Below, in pieces: positions 24,371-32,283 of a DNA stretch of 37,152 bases. The stretch lies in contig JAHIVT010000030.1 of NCBI GenBank assembly GCA_018816555.1, positions 1-37,152 of the forward strand, read 5' to 3'. Made by a program: the position numbers and the translations under genes. Source of the stretch: Pseudomonadota bacterium. GTDB taxonomy: Bacteria > Desulfobacterota > Desulfobulbia > Desulfobulbales > SURF-16. The notes under the pieces are model-generated. The model saw only the letters and a program-made list of their open reading frames with translations. It had not been told where the DNA came from and searched no databases. Each line of letters starts with the position of its first letter. Within the stretch, counting starts at the first letter, position 1.

Positions 24371-24410
24371 TATTTGAGCAGAAAGAAAGTTGTTTCCTTC
24401 TGCTCAAATA
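24371..24410. terminator. Strong stem-loop between convergent genes
   Basis: An 18-base inverted repeat with one mismatch and the loop GTTG: TATTTGAGCAGAAAGAAA pairs with TTTCCTTCTGCTCAAATA. It lies between the convergent modular-protein and sugar-transferase genes. The stem is AT-rich at its foot, but no clean T-run follows in either direction, so it may act as a bidirectional terminator or as a processing or stability hairpin. Confidence 0.55.
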
Positions 24411-24477
24411 AAGGTTGAAGCTATCCGCAATCAGTCTTTTTCTGTTGCCATGAGCTATCACCCATCAGCTATAACAC

Positions 24478-25884
24478 CTATATCGCCCCTTTGCGTTTCA
24501 GCACCACTAAAACGGTTTTCAGCAGGATCTTCACATCATCGGAAAACCGCCACTGATCCAGATAGCGGCAATCCAGTTCCACAATCTCATCAAAGTTGGT
24601 AATCTTATTCCGGCCGGAAACCTGCCATAATCCTGTTATCCCGGGCTTTGCGGAGATACGGCGCAAATGCCAGGGTTTATATTGTTCCACCTCGTCCAAT
24701 GTCGGCGGCCTGGTACCGACCAGACTCATCTCACCTTTCAGCACATTGACAAACTGGGGAAACTCATCAATGGATGTTTTTCTCAGCCAGCGGCCAACCT
24801 TGGTGATGCGCGGATCATCTTTCAGCTTGAACATCACCCCGTCCATTTCATTGCGATCAAGCAACTCCTGTTTGCGCTGCTCGGCATCCAGATACATGGA
24901 ACGAAATTTATAAAGATAAAAAATGCGACCGTTCAGCCCCATGCGTTTCTGGCGGAAAATGACAGGCCCTGGCGCATCAAGCTTAATGGCGATGGCAACA
25001 AAAGGGTACATGAACAGAAAAAGTATTGTGCCGATCGCCCCACCGACAATATCAAGAATTCTCTTATAGAGCAGACCCGTGGCATTGAAATTGGCGCTCT
25101 GAATGGTAAAAAAGGGAACTCCCTGCAGCCGGTCAACGGAAAGGCTATGCTGCCCGGGTTGCCAAAGAGCAGGCAGAATCCTGGCGGGAATTCCTGTCTG
25201 TTTACAGTAATTCAGGTACTGGGCCAGATTGACCGCCCTGTCGCCATCAATGGCAAAGACCACTTCATCAACGGCATAAGCCCGCAACACCTCGGGCAGA
25301 TCATCCAGGGTGCCGATGCTGTCGCTGCTGTCTACTTTATCCTGGGACGTCTTCAGTCTCCCCACCACCTGATGCCCCCAGCTCACCTGGGAAGACAACA
25401 GTTCGGATACCAGTTTCCCCCTGGTCATATTGCCCACCACCAGAATACGGCGGACATTAAACCCCTTGCCGGCGATATACTTTATGTAAATACGCAGCAG
25501 AATTTTTTCGCAGAACATCAGGCCCAGACAGAGTCCGGCAAAGAGAAGCAAAAACGCACGGGGATAGTCCGGCGGTTCAAAAATGAAAACAAAACTGGCA
25601 AGAACGCTGAAATCGACCAGCACGGCATTGAACATCGGCCAGAAAAGACTCCACAGGGAGGGATGCCGCCTGTCCCCGTACATCTTCATTCTGCCCATGA
25701 CATAGTTGTTGACAAACATCATCATGAGCACGGAAATAATGAAAACATTCTCGTTCATCCGCCAGACAACATCCGGCACATAATAGCTGACCAGATATCT
25801 GGCGCCATAGCCGGCGGCGATGACGCTCAAGGCATCAAGCATCATCCGTAAGGTATTTAAAATATAAACCTGCTGTTGAAACAT
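24478..25884 (-). CDS. Undecaprenyl-phosphate sugar-1-phosphate transferase (PHPT)
   Basis: A 468-residue membrane enzyme that loads the first sugar phosphate on undecaprenyl phosphate to start repeat-unit synthesis. Four N-terminal TM helices (to about residue 135) lead into a CoA-binding-like domain (RRILVVGNMTRGKLVSELL), then a fifth TM region (KRILDIVGGAIGTILFLFMYPFVAIAIKLDAPGPVIFRQKR) and the catalytic bacterial sugar transferase domain: KFRSMYLDAE, DPRITKVGRWLRKTSIDEFPQFVNVLKGEMSLVGTRPP and YKPWHLRRISAKPGITGLWQVSGRN. It fits the EpsB_2-type enzymes of PEP-CTERM loci (TIGR03013). It begins 25 bases after the exosortase gene; no clear ribosome site precedes ATG 25884. The sugar it transfers cannot be told from the sequence. 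Confidence 0.92.
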   Translation of the reverse strand: MFQQQVYILNTLRMMLDALSVIAAGYGARYLVSYYVPDVVWRMNENVFIISVLMMMFVNNYVMGRMKMYGDRRHPSLWSLFWPMFNAVLVDFSVLASFVFIFEPPDYPRAFLLLFAGLCLGLMFCEKILLRIYIKYIAGKGFNVRRILVVGNMTRGKLVSELLSSQVSWGHQVVGRLKTSQDKVDSSDSIGTLDDLPEVLRAYAVDEVVFAIDGDRAVNLAQYLNYCKQTGIPARILPALWQPGQHSLSVDRLQGVPFFTIQSANFNATGLLYKRILDIVGGAIGTILFLFMYPFVAIAIKLDAPGPVIFRQKRMGLNGRIFYLYKFRSMYLDAEQRKQELLDRNEMDGVMFKLKDDPRITKVGRWLRKTSIDEFPQFVNVLKGEMSLVGTRPPTLDEVEQYKPWHLRRISAKPGITGLWQVSGRNKITNFDEIVELDCRYLDQWRFSDDVKILLKTVLVVLKRKGAI

Positions 25885-25909
25885 AAAGACGACTTAATCC
25901 AGAGAATAA

Positions 25910-27445
25910 TCAGTTAGGAATATAAACGGGGAGCAGAGGCCAAAGTCCGCCCGCAATGAAATCGGTCAGCATCTTCTCCGCCTCTGCAATATTCTGGCCG
26001 GGAGGCACCGTCATCTCCACCCGCACCAACGCGCCGTCGGTCCTGTGCAGCCTGAAGGCATCCCACATCAGATACAGCTTGTTTTCCCAGGGACTGATAA
26101 TCACCCTACCCCGCTCATAAAAGAAATAGCTGGCCAGCATCTGCAAATCGTCCTTTCGCAAATGCAGCAGTCCGATATCAATATCTTTGCCGGCAGAGAC
26201 CCGAAGCTTACGGGTGGATGATTGCACCAGTTCAAAGCCGCCCCCCAACAGACATGACTGGGGCGCATGGGCAGTATGGCTGGTCCCTTGATATTCGTAA
26301 TAGGGGATCAAGAGATAAATTGTATTGGGCACCCCATCCTTGCTGAGTGTGGCATTCACGTAGTCATCGGCCCACAGGGAATCGAGAATCTCCTGGGACA
26401 GATAATTGCGGCTGCCCTTCCACCCCGCAATTTCCATGGGAAACGAGGTAAAGTTTGTCCGCTGGGGAATGATCATGTTGCCTGAGACATTCTGCAGGGC
26501 CCAGCCACTGCCGCCAAAAAGGGCTACATAAAATACCGTGATAAACAGAGCGGAGCTCAAGGAAGCCGGCCGGCACCCTTTATCCCGCAAGTTTTTTGGC
26601 TGACGTACGGCACCGACTTTTTGCAAAAGCCAGCCGCAGAGAAACAGTATGACACCGGCAACGAGAAAAGCAATAACACCCTGAGCATCATGGTAGGCTC
26701 CTTCGTTAAACTGCGGAAACCCGTTTATGGTAAGCAAAGCGCCAATAAAAATACGCACGGCATTGGTAAATATTGACAGGGGATAAACAAGCAGCAGCAG
26801 AAAAATTTTGCGCCACAGTCCGCCAACATAGAAATGGCCGATGAGAAGCGCCAGCAATACCATGGAGACAATGTAACGCAAGCCGCTGCAGGCATCGACC
26901 ACCTGCATCTTTGAAACGCCCAGATCAAGGATATTGCCGGTCTGCAGAACCGTTATCCCCACCCAGCGCATCATCTCCACCGAGAGGGAGCTGGCCGTCA
27001 TTTTCATCTTGAAGGTGAGCACCTGATTGATATACGGCGGCATGGGCACAATAAACAGCAAAACCAGAAGAGGGAAAAAAAGCAACCAGCTCCGCCGCAA
27101 GCCATACATGGTGATGACGAGGCTTGTAACACAACCCCAGATCCCTGCATAAAGCAAGGACTCAACCGAGCCGAGTTCTCCGATGGTCATGATCAGTACG
27201 GAAAGCAGGGCCGGCACAATCCCCCATCTGCTCCAGCAAAAGTCACCAAAGCGAAAATCATTCTTTTTCTCCCAGCAGAGATAGAGGAACACCGGCACCA
27301 CCAGAAAACAGTAGTTGTTGTCCCCGCTGTTCCAGCGCATGGCAAGTTTCTCCAGCATCGGCCAGTAGCCGATGAAAATGCTTACCAAGACCAAGAGTGG
27401 AAAGATGAAAAAAAACTTGTTTTTATCAGGGCTGGAATTTGCCAT
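25910..27445 (-). CDS. xrtD: Exosortase fused to EpsI domain (XrtD-like)
   Basis: A 511-residue fusion. Residues 1-280 are an exosortase with about eight TM helices and the complete catalytic set: Cys186 in VVDACSGLR, Arg231 in NAVRI and His252 in EGAYHD. Residues 300-511 form an EpsI-type periplasmic domain after one TM helix, with HAPQSCLLGGGFE, the characteristic EpsI motif. This fusion is, as I recall it, the architecture of XrtD, the VPLPA-CTERM-specific exosortase. Exosortases cleave and anchor proteins carrying a C-terminal PEP-CTERM-like tail. ATG 27445 has no ribosome site; its context (AGTACTTTATATG) resembles the start of the Sat/CysC-type gene (GGCACTTTATATG). No VPLPA tail occurs in the window's proteins. 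Confidence 0.88.
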   Translation of the reverse strand: MANSSPDKNKFFFIFPLLVLVSIFIGYWPMLEKLAMRWNSGDNNYCFLVVPVFLYLCWEKKNDFRFGDFCWSRWGIVPALLSVLIMTIGELGSVESLLYAGIWGCVTSLVITMYGLRRSWLLFFPLLVLLFIVPMPPYINQVLTFKMKMTASSLSVEMMRWVGITVLQTGNILDLGVSKMQVVDACSGLRYIVSMVLLALLIGHFYVGGLWRKIFLLLLVYPLSIFTNAVRIFIGALLTINGFPQFNEGAYHDAQGVIAFLVAGVILFLCGWLLQKVGAVRQPKNLRDKGCRPASLSSALFITVFYVALFGGSGWALQNVSGNMIIPQRTNFTSFPMEIAGWKGSRNYLSQEILDSLWADDYVNATLSKDGVPNTIYLLIPYYEYQGTSHTAHAPQSCLLGGGFELVQSSTRKLRVSAGKDIDIGLLHLRKDDLQMLASYFFYERGRVIISPWENKLYLMWDAFRLHRTDGALVRVEMTVPPGQNIAEAEKMLTDFIAGGLWPLLPVYIPN

Positions 27446-27805
27446 ATAAAGTACTCAATCCTGTTAGTGGTATAAAAAATGTCGCAGGGTAGGAGCGGGG
27501 CCATGCCCGCGACCTTTGGCATGACGAAAACACCTTTATCGCGGGCAAGGCCCGCTCCTTGTATAATGACTCGCTACGCGGGGGCAGACTTTCGGATAAA
27601 AAACAACCGGCATGACGATCGTTTCGAGACTTGGTAAACGGCATATCAACAATCCTGAGTCCCTGAATTGAAATAATATACTGAAAACAGATATTAATAC
27701 CAGAAAAACGGTCAACCCAATTCCGTTCGGTACCCAGGGGAAGCCGGCATCCAGTTCTTTCAGCCTTTTCTGTCACTTTTTTTTGCAGGGCGGCGACCGT
27801 ATGGA
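27446..27805. other. 360-base gap with REP-like element but no gene
   Basis: The gap between the exosortase gene and the DUF4143 ATPase gene. A 130-residue minus-strand frame crosses it, but its composition is unlike any protein family, it overlaps both neighbours and the REP-like palindromes lie inside it. I see no real gene here, only the repeat described separately and the presumable promoter of the exosortase gene. Confidence 0.6.
27489..27560. repeat. REP/BIME-like pair of GTAGGAGCGGG palindromes
   Basis: The arms AGGAGCGGGGCCATGCCCGC (27491-27510) and TCGCGGGCAAGGCCCGCTCC (27539-27558) are inverted copies of one short GC-rich palindrome, about 28 bases apart. The word GTAGGAGCGGG...GCCCGCGA resembles REP elements mobilised by RAYT transposases in Pseudomonas and other proteobacteria. 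This element is far GC-richer than its surroundings. No RAYT gene is in the window. Confidence 0.75.
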
Positions 27806-29032
27806 TCAAATAATCCACCAGGGAACGGCAACAACGTTGTCGGCAAGACGTCTGGGTTGCTCAATGGAACAAATCAGCAGACCATCGTGAATCTTTTCTT
27901 TTGGGAAGCATTCCCGGAACGCTGCAAAACCACGGACATCTTTCAGATTTGGATTACTTTTTGTTTTTATCTCAATAGGATAAAGGATACCGTTCATTTC
28001 CAGAACCAAATCAACCTCTGCCCCTGAATATGACCGAAAATGATACAAATTCGGAGACAGTGGCCATTTCTGCATATTTTTTATTATTTCCATACAGATA
28101 TATGTTTCAAACAATCTTCCCTGCAAAGGGTGGTTTCCTATCACTTCCGGTGATGAAATTCTCTGCAGAAAACAGATAAAACCGGTATCTGTAAAAAAAC
28201 CTTTCCTCTTGCCGGCAATATTTTTTACCGGATTCCTGGAAAACGCCGGTATGCTCAGCCATTGATAAGTGGCTTCAGCAATTTGCGTCCAGGCCAGTGC
28301 GGTTTTCCGGTCTACTCCAAGTTCTCGGCCGATTTGATTATAATTTATTTCCTGAGCGGAAAACGCGGAAAGAAGTCCTATAAAACTACCAAAAGTCTGC
28401 AGGGCGCCAATATTGGCAACCGTGCGTACATCACGCTCAATGTAGGTCTGCAGGTATGACTGCCAGTATCCGGGAACCATATGATCAGGCAGTTCCATGA
28501 TTTTGGGATGCCCACCCCGCCATATTTGCGGATAAACAGGCTTGTTGCTCAAAGTCCTGGCCTGCAGGTCAATTGCCTGGCCGGAAAGCCAGTTTTCCAG
28601 AAAATCAGGGCTGTGCTCTTCAGCAATTTCTTTCCGGCTCATGGGCCAGAGATTTACAATGGCAACCCGGCCGGCAAGGGATTCAGCGATATTTTTGAGA
28701 ACAGACAAGTTCTGGGAACCGCTGAGAATATAGAGGCCGTTTTTCTTCTCCCGGTCAACCCGACGTTTGATTGAAGCAAGGAGTTCCGGCGCGTATTGTA
28801 TCTCATCAAAAAAAGCCGGGGTGCTCGCATTCTGGAGAAAAAAATCCGGATCTTGCCTGGCGTTTCCAACGTCAACAACTGGATCAAACACAACTGTGCC
28901 GACCTTATTGCTGAAAACATTCTCCACCACGGTCGACTTACCAACCTGCCTGGCCCCCAGAACGGCAACAACAGGGTAGTAATGAAATAATTCGATGAGC
29001 TTATGTTCTATTAATCTATGCTTGTAGTTCAT
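27806..29032 (-). CDS. DUF4143-type AAA ATPase
   Basis: A 408-residue protein with an AAA_14 ATPase domain (VVAVLGARQVGKST Walker A; TPAFFDEIQYAPELLASIKRRVD Walker B; ILSGSQNLSVLKNIAESLAGRVAIVNLWPMS) and a C-terminal DUF4143 domain of restriction-endonuclease fold (FHFRSYSGAEVDLVLEMNGILYPIEIKTK, with the E-V-D...E-I-K nuclease-like pattern). Such proteins occur as isolated genes in accessory positions in many genomes; their function is unknown. It interrupts the otherwise polysaccharide-related minus-strand series, with a REP-like element on its downstream side. It is likely a mobile or accessory insertion. Confidence 0.9.
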   Translation of the reverse strand: MNYKHRLIEHKLIELFHYYPVVAVLGARQVGKSTVVENVFSNKVGTVVFDPVVDVGNARQDPDFFLQNASTPAFFDEIQYAPELLASIKRRVDREKKNGLYILSGSQNLSVLKNIAESLAGRVAIVNLWPMSRKEIAEEHSPDFLENWLSGQAIDLQARTLSNKPVYPQIWRGGHPKIMELPDHMVPGYWQSYLQTYIERDVRTVANIGALQTFGSFIGLLSAFSAQEINYNQIGRELGVDRKTALAWTQIAEATYQWLSIPAFSRNPVKNIAGKRKGFFTDTGFICFLQRISSPEVIGNHPLQGRLFETYICMEIIKNMQKWPLSPNLYHFRSYSGAEVDLVLEMNGILYPIEIKTKSNPNLKDVRGFAAFRECFPKEKIHDGLLICSIEQPRRLADNVVAVPWWII

Positions 29033-29242
29033 GGTTTATTTTCTTGAATTTTAGCACCATGACTCCCAAAAATAAAGAAAATAACCCGGGAAAATACCTA
29101 CTCAACATTGTTTGTCTCGTAATAATGCAAAAAATCTTTTCTCCGTTAATTCTACTTCACAATTTGCCGGGATATCTGAAACGAGAACCGATGAAACTGA
29201 CCTGGCGGTCACTTACAAGAACATTTTCAGGAACATCTCAAT

Positions 29243-30010
29243 TCAAGAAGTGCTTTTTTTTGTTCTTGTTATGCGATGAAGAAGTAACTTCATCACCATC
29301 CAGATAAAAACAGGATTTGTCCTGGCATAACGCCCCCACATCCTCCGAGGTTCCTGGAGAATCCTATAAAACCATTCCAAACCGTAATTCTGCATCCAAA
29401 GCGGCGCGCGTTTCGTGATACCCGCAACAACGTCAAAGCTCCCCCCTACTCCCATACAAAACGGAACCTGCATTGTTTGCATCCATTTGTTAAGAAATAT
29501 TTCCTTTTTTGGAGACGAGAAAGCAACAAATATCATATCAGCCTTGCTCTCATTAATCATTTGCGCAATGAGAGGTTCCTCTTCTTCCGAGAAATAACCG
29601 TTTCTATACCCGGCAATTTGCAGTGTCGGGTATTTTTTTTTAAAAATGCTGACGACCTTTTCTACAACTTCTTGGCGTGCTCCAAAGAAAAAGGGCCGGT
29701 ATCCTTTTTCAGCGCTCAATTTTACAAGTTCTTGAAACAGATCAATTCCAGCAACCCTGCACGGTAACGGATCACCAAGAAGCCTGGAGGCCCACACAAT
29801 AGGCATGCCATCAACATTGACCAGGTCACAGGAATTAATTATTCGACGAAGCTTTTCGTCATTTTGGATCGCAACAATCTTGGCTACATTCACAACGACA
29901 TGCTGACGTGGGACTCTTTCGGCAATAATCCTTTCAACATATTCAATTGTCTGCCCCATGGTGAGCTTATCTATCTCACACCCTAAAAAAGAGCACTTTT
30001 TGATGTTCAT
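29243..30010 (-). CDS. WecG/TagA/CpsF-family glycosyltransferase
   Basis: A 255-residue glycosyltransferase of the GT26 family, which transfers N-acetylmannosamine or a related sugar to lipid-linked GlcNAc. It shows the typical motifs: VVNVAKIVAIQNDEKLRRIINSCDLVNVDGMPIVWASRLLG, FFFGARQEVVEKV, GYRNGYFSEEEE, VAFSSPKKEIFLNKW and MGVGGSFDVVAGITKRAPLWMQNYGLEWFYRILQEPRRMWGRYARTN. It starts immediately at the base after the UDP-GlcNAc 2-epimerase stop codon (TGA-ATG). That epimerase makes UDP-ManNAc, so the pair plausibly adds ManNAc (or ManNAcA after oxidation) as an early sugar of the repeat unit. Confidence 0.92.
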   Translation of the reverse strand: MNIKKCSFLGCEIDKLTMGQTIEYVERIIAERVPRQHVVVNVAKIVAIQNDEKLRRIINSCDLVNVDGMPIVWASRLLGDPLPCRVAGIDLFQELVKLSAEKGYRPFFFGARQEVVEKVVSIFKKKYPTLQIAGYRNGYFSEEEEPLIAQMINESKADMIFVAFSSPKKEIFLNKWMQTMQVPFCMGVGGSFDVVAGITKRAPLWMQNYGLEWFYRILQEPRRMWGRYARTNPVFIWMVMKLLLHRITRTKKSTS

Positions 30011-31120
30011 TCAAATACGCTCCAGAATTTCAACTATTCTTTCTGAAGCTTGGCCATCCCAAAGCTCAGGGACTCTTCCGGACTTGCGCTCTCCCATCTG
30101 AAAACGGGCATAGGCGGCCATGATCCCTTCCATTCCGGGGCCGACCAGAATATTTGTCCCCTCCTCAATAGTAATCGGTCGTTCTGTATTCTCACGGATT
30201 GTAAAGCAAGGCACTCCCAGACCGGTTGTCTCTTCTTGTAGACCGCCACTGTCAGTCATCACCAGCTGGGCATCTTTCCACAAAAAGAGTGACTCCTTGA
30301 AACCAAGGGGGGGAAGCTGAAAAATACGATCTGACAATTCCAGGTTGAACTGCTCAAGCATCTTCCGGGTGCGGGGGTGAACAGGGAAAACAATAGGCGT
30401 AGATTGGGCGATACTGTTCAAGGCCTCAACAATCTTGGCCAACGTTGCAAGGTTATCGACATTTGAAGGCCTGTGAAGAGTAAGAAAAATATACTTACCA
30501 AGTTTATCTTTCAAACGACTGGTCTCAAAGATAGAGGGCTCCATCTGCTTAACTTGCTTAAGCTGGTAAAGAAGATTGTCTATCATCACATGGCCGACAA
30601 AAAAAATCCTTTCTTTCGACTTGCCTTCCTTTAAAAGGTTTTTACGGCCCTGATCCTCCGTAACAAAAAAGTAGTCCGTGATAGCATCAGTCACCATGCG
30701 ATTTATTTCCTCCGGCATGGTGAGATCAAAGCTCCGCAAGCCTGCCTCAACGTGGGCAACTTCAATCAACAGCTTTTTCGCCACAACACTACAGGCCAGA
30801 GTGGAATTCACATCCCCCACCACCAGAACAATATCAGGTTTGTCTTTCAGACATACCTGTTCAAAGTCAACCATGATTTTAGCAGTCTGTACAGCATGGG
30901 AACCGGAGCCTGCCTCCAGAAAATAATCAGGGGGCGGGATCTCCAAGTCATCAAAAAAGGACTGAGACATTTCATGATCATAATGCTGACCTGTATGAAC
31001 AATCCGCCATTCCAAGCGAGAATTTTTACGCGATTGCATCGCTCTCACAATCGGCGCAATTTTCATAAAGTTGGGCCTCGCCCCTGCGACAAGAAAAATT
31101 TTCCTCACTGATTTACTCAT
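30011..31120 (-). CDS. wecB: UDP-N-acetylglucosamine 2-epimerase (non-hydrolysing)
   Basis: A 369-residue enzyme converting UDP-GlcNAc to UDP-ManNAc. It shows VAGARPNFMKIAPIVRAM, HTGQHYDHEMSQ, VLVVGDVNSTLACSVVAKK, VAHVEAGLRSFD, LTLHRPSNVD and MTDSGGLQEE, covering the active-site Asp/Glu/His residues and the uridine-binding region. The opening motif GARPNFMK is the archaea-like variant of the usual GTRPEAIK. It overlaps the gene upstream by four bases (31117-31120, ATGA) and abuts the GT26 gene, so all three are one operon. Substrate specificity is a family inference. Confidence 0.93.
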   Translation of the reverse strand: MSKSVRKIFLVAGARPNFMKIAPIVRAMQSRKNSRLEWRIVHTGQHYDHEMSQSFFDDLEIPPPDYFLEAGSGSHAVQTAKIMVDFEQVCLKDKPDIVLVVGDVNSTLACSVVAKKLLIEVAHVEAGLRSFDLTMPEEINRMVTDAITDYFFVTEDQGRKNLLKEGKSKERIFFVGHVMIDNLLYQLKQVKQMEPSIFETSRLKDKLGKYIFLTLHRPSNVDNLATLAKIVEALNSIAQSTPIVFPVHPRTRKMLEQFNLELSDRIFQLPPLGFKESLFLWKDAQLVMTDSGGLQEETTGLGVPCFTIRENTERPITIEEGTNILVGPGMEGIMAAYARFQMGERKSGRVPELWDGQASERIVEILERI

Positions 31121-32250
31121 TTATCCCCTTCTGCAATCAAGTATGATAGAGCATAAAACATCCACGCCTGCGACCAGCGAATATACGGGATCTTGTTCGT
31201 GTACCATTTCCATTTCTGATAATAAAAAAAACCTTCTTTATCCTGCATATTTTCGATAGCCCAATATGCAATCTTTTTTGCCATCTCTTTACTTCTTTTG
31301 TCAATTTCTCGAAGCCTGAGACAGGTCACGACGCCTTGGGCAGAACAATGAATGTCAATTGGATATAGTGAATCGTTGTAATATTTAGGGCAGCCGTTTT
31401 CTAACCAGAATGTATCAAGGAAATATCGGAATGCACCTTCTAACTGTTTTTGCCAATGGTATTCGGTGGTATTTTTCATCCAGTCAAAAAGAGCTACAAG
31501 GTTAAACCCGGTATGAAAATTATCCACAAAGCGGTGGTGATACCGTTCTCCATAAGGCCAGGAAAAATCTTCTCTTAAAGCATTGACCGAATAAGTCATC
31601 GCCTTTCTTGATTTTTCAAGTAAGCGATCATCACGAGAGTGAATATAGACCCGAGACAACAATGCGGCGCCAAGCATATTCGCATTATGAACCCTGGCTT
31701 CTTCACCAGGGACATACCCAAAACAGAGAGAATCTTTGTTTTCGAACAGTTGCAAGTGTGACAGGAGAAATTCGCAAGCTCCCTGAGCAAGTTTCAAGGC
31801 CACTTCATCCCCTGTGTTGTCAAAATAATCCAGGAAACTGTTGGCCACAAAAACGGTTGTCACAAGGTTTGGTTTACCCTTAGGAACAAAAAAAGCGCGA
31901 GCCTCCCAGTCAAAGTTATAACCCCAGGAAATACCGTTATACCCGGTGCAGGTCATATCCTTTAATCGAGTAAACAAAAGGCTGCTTTCCTCACAATCGC
32001 CTGTCTTCAACAAACCGGAAGCAAACAAAGCTAAGCCCTTGGCATTGTCTCCCATGGGAACAAGGGTGATAGGCCGCAGGTTAAGAGGAGATCGCTTGAA
32101 AAATTGAATCCAGGCAAGGCGCAACATCTTAATTCTGTACAACGGAGTTGCCTTCAGCAGCCGGGAGTTCAGGCCATCAAACAGGTCATACCCTTTATAC
32201 TGCCGCTTGCTACAATAGTTACGCAATGATTGAAGAGAAAATTGAATCAT
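31117..32250 (-). CDS. Alpha/alpha-toroid-like protein of polysaccharide loci
   Basis: A 377-residue cytoplasmic protein with no signal peptide. The regular alternation of helices with aromatic/glycine turns, such as GYNGISWGYNFDWEARAFFVPKGKPN, CFGYVPGEEARVHNANMLGAALLSRVY, WPYGERYHHRFVDNFHTGFNLVALFDWM and WLENGCPKYYNDSLYPIDIHCSAQGV, suggests an (alpha/alpha)6 toroid like those of glycosidases, C5-epimerases and polysaccharide lyases. Similar proteins sit beside bi-domain oxidoreductases in O-antigen/EPS loci. I do not recognise a named function, and the acidic residues of the HCSAQG region are the likely site, if it is an enzyme. The stop overlaps the wecB start by four bases. Confidence 0.7.
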   Translation of the reverse strand: MIQFSLQSLRNYCSKRQYKGYDLFDGLNSRLLKATPLYRIKMLRLAWIQFFKRSPLNLRPITLVPMGDNAKGLALFASGLLKTGDCEESSLLFTRLKDMTCTGYNGISWGYNFDWEARAFFVPKGKPNLVTTVFVANSFLDYFDNTGDEVALKLAQGACEFLLSHLQLFENKDSLCFGYVPGEEARVHNANMLGAALLSRVYIHSRDDRLLEKSRKAMTYSVNALREDFSWPYGERYHHRFVDNFHTGFNLVALFDWMKNTTEYHWQKQLEGAFRYFLDTFWLENGCPKYYNDSLYPIDIHCSAQGVVTCLRLREIDKRSKEMAKKIAYWAIENMQDKEGFFYYQKWKWYTNKIPYIRWSQAWMFYALSYLIAEGDK

Positions 32251-32283
32251 AAAAATTCTATGCTAAGGAAGCACCGGGCACCA

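Noticed and set aside
24667..25851. 394-codon plus-strand frame
   Set aside because: It is antisense to the sugar-transferase gene, with shadow composition typical of an opposite frame.
27426..27818. 130-codon minus-strand frame in the exosortase/ATPase gap
   Set aside because: It crosses a REP-like palindrome, overlaps both neighbours and has no recognisable domain.
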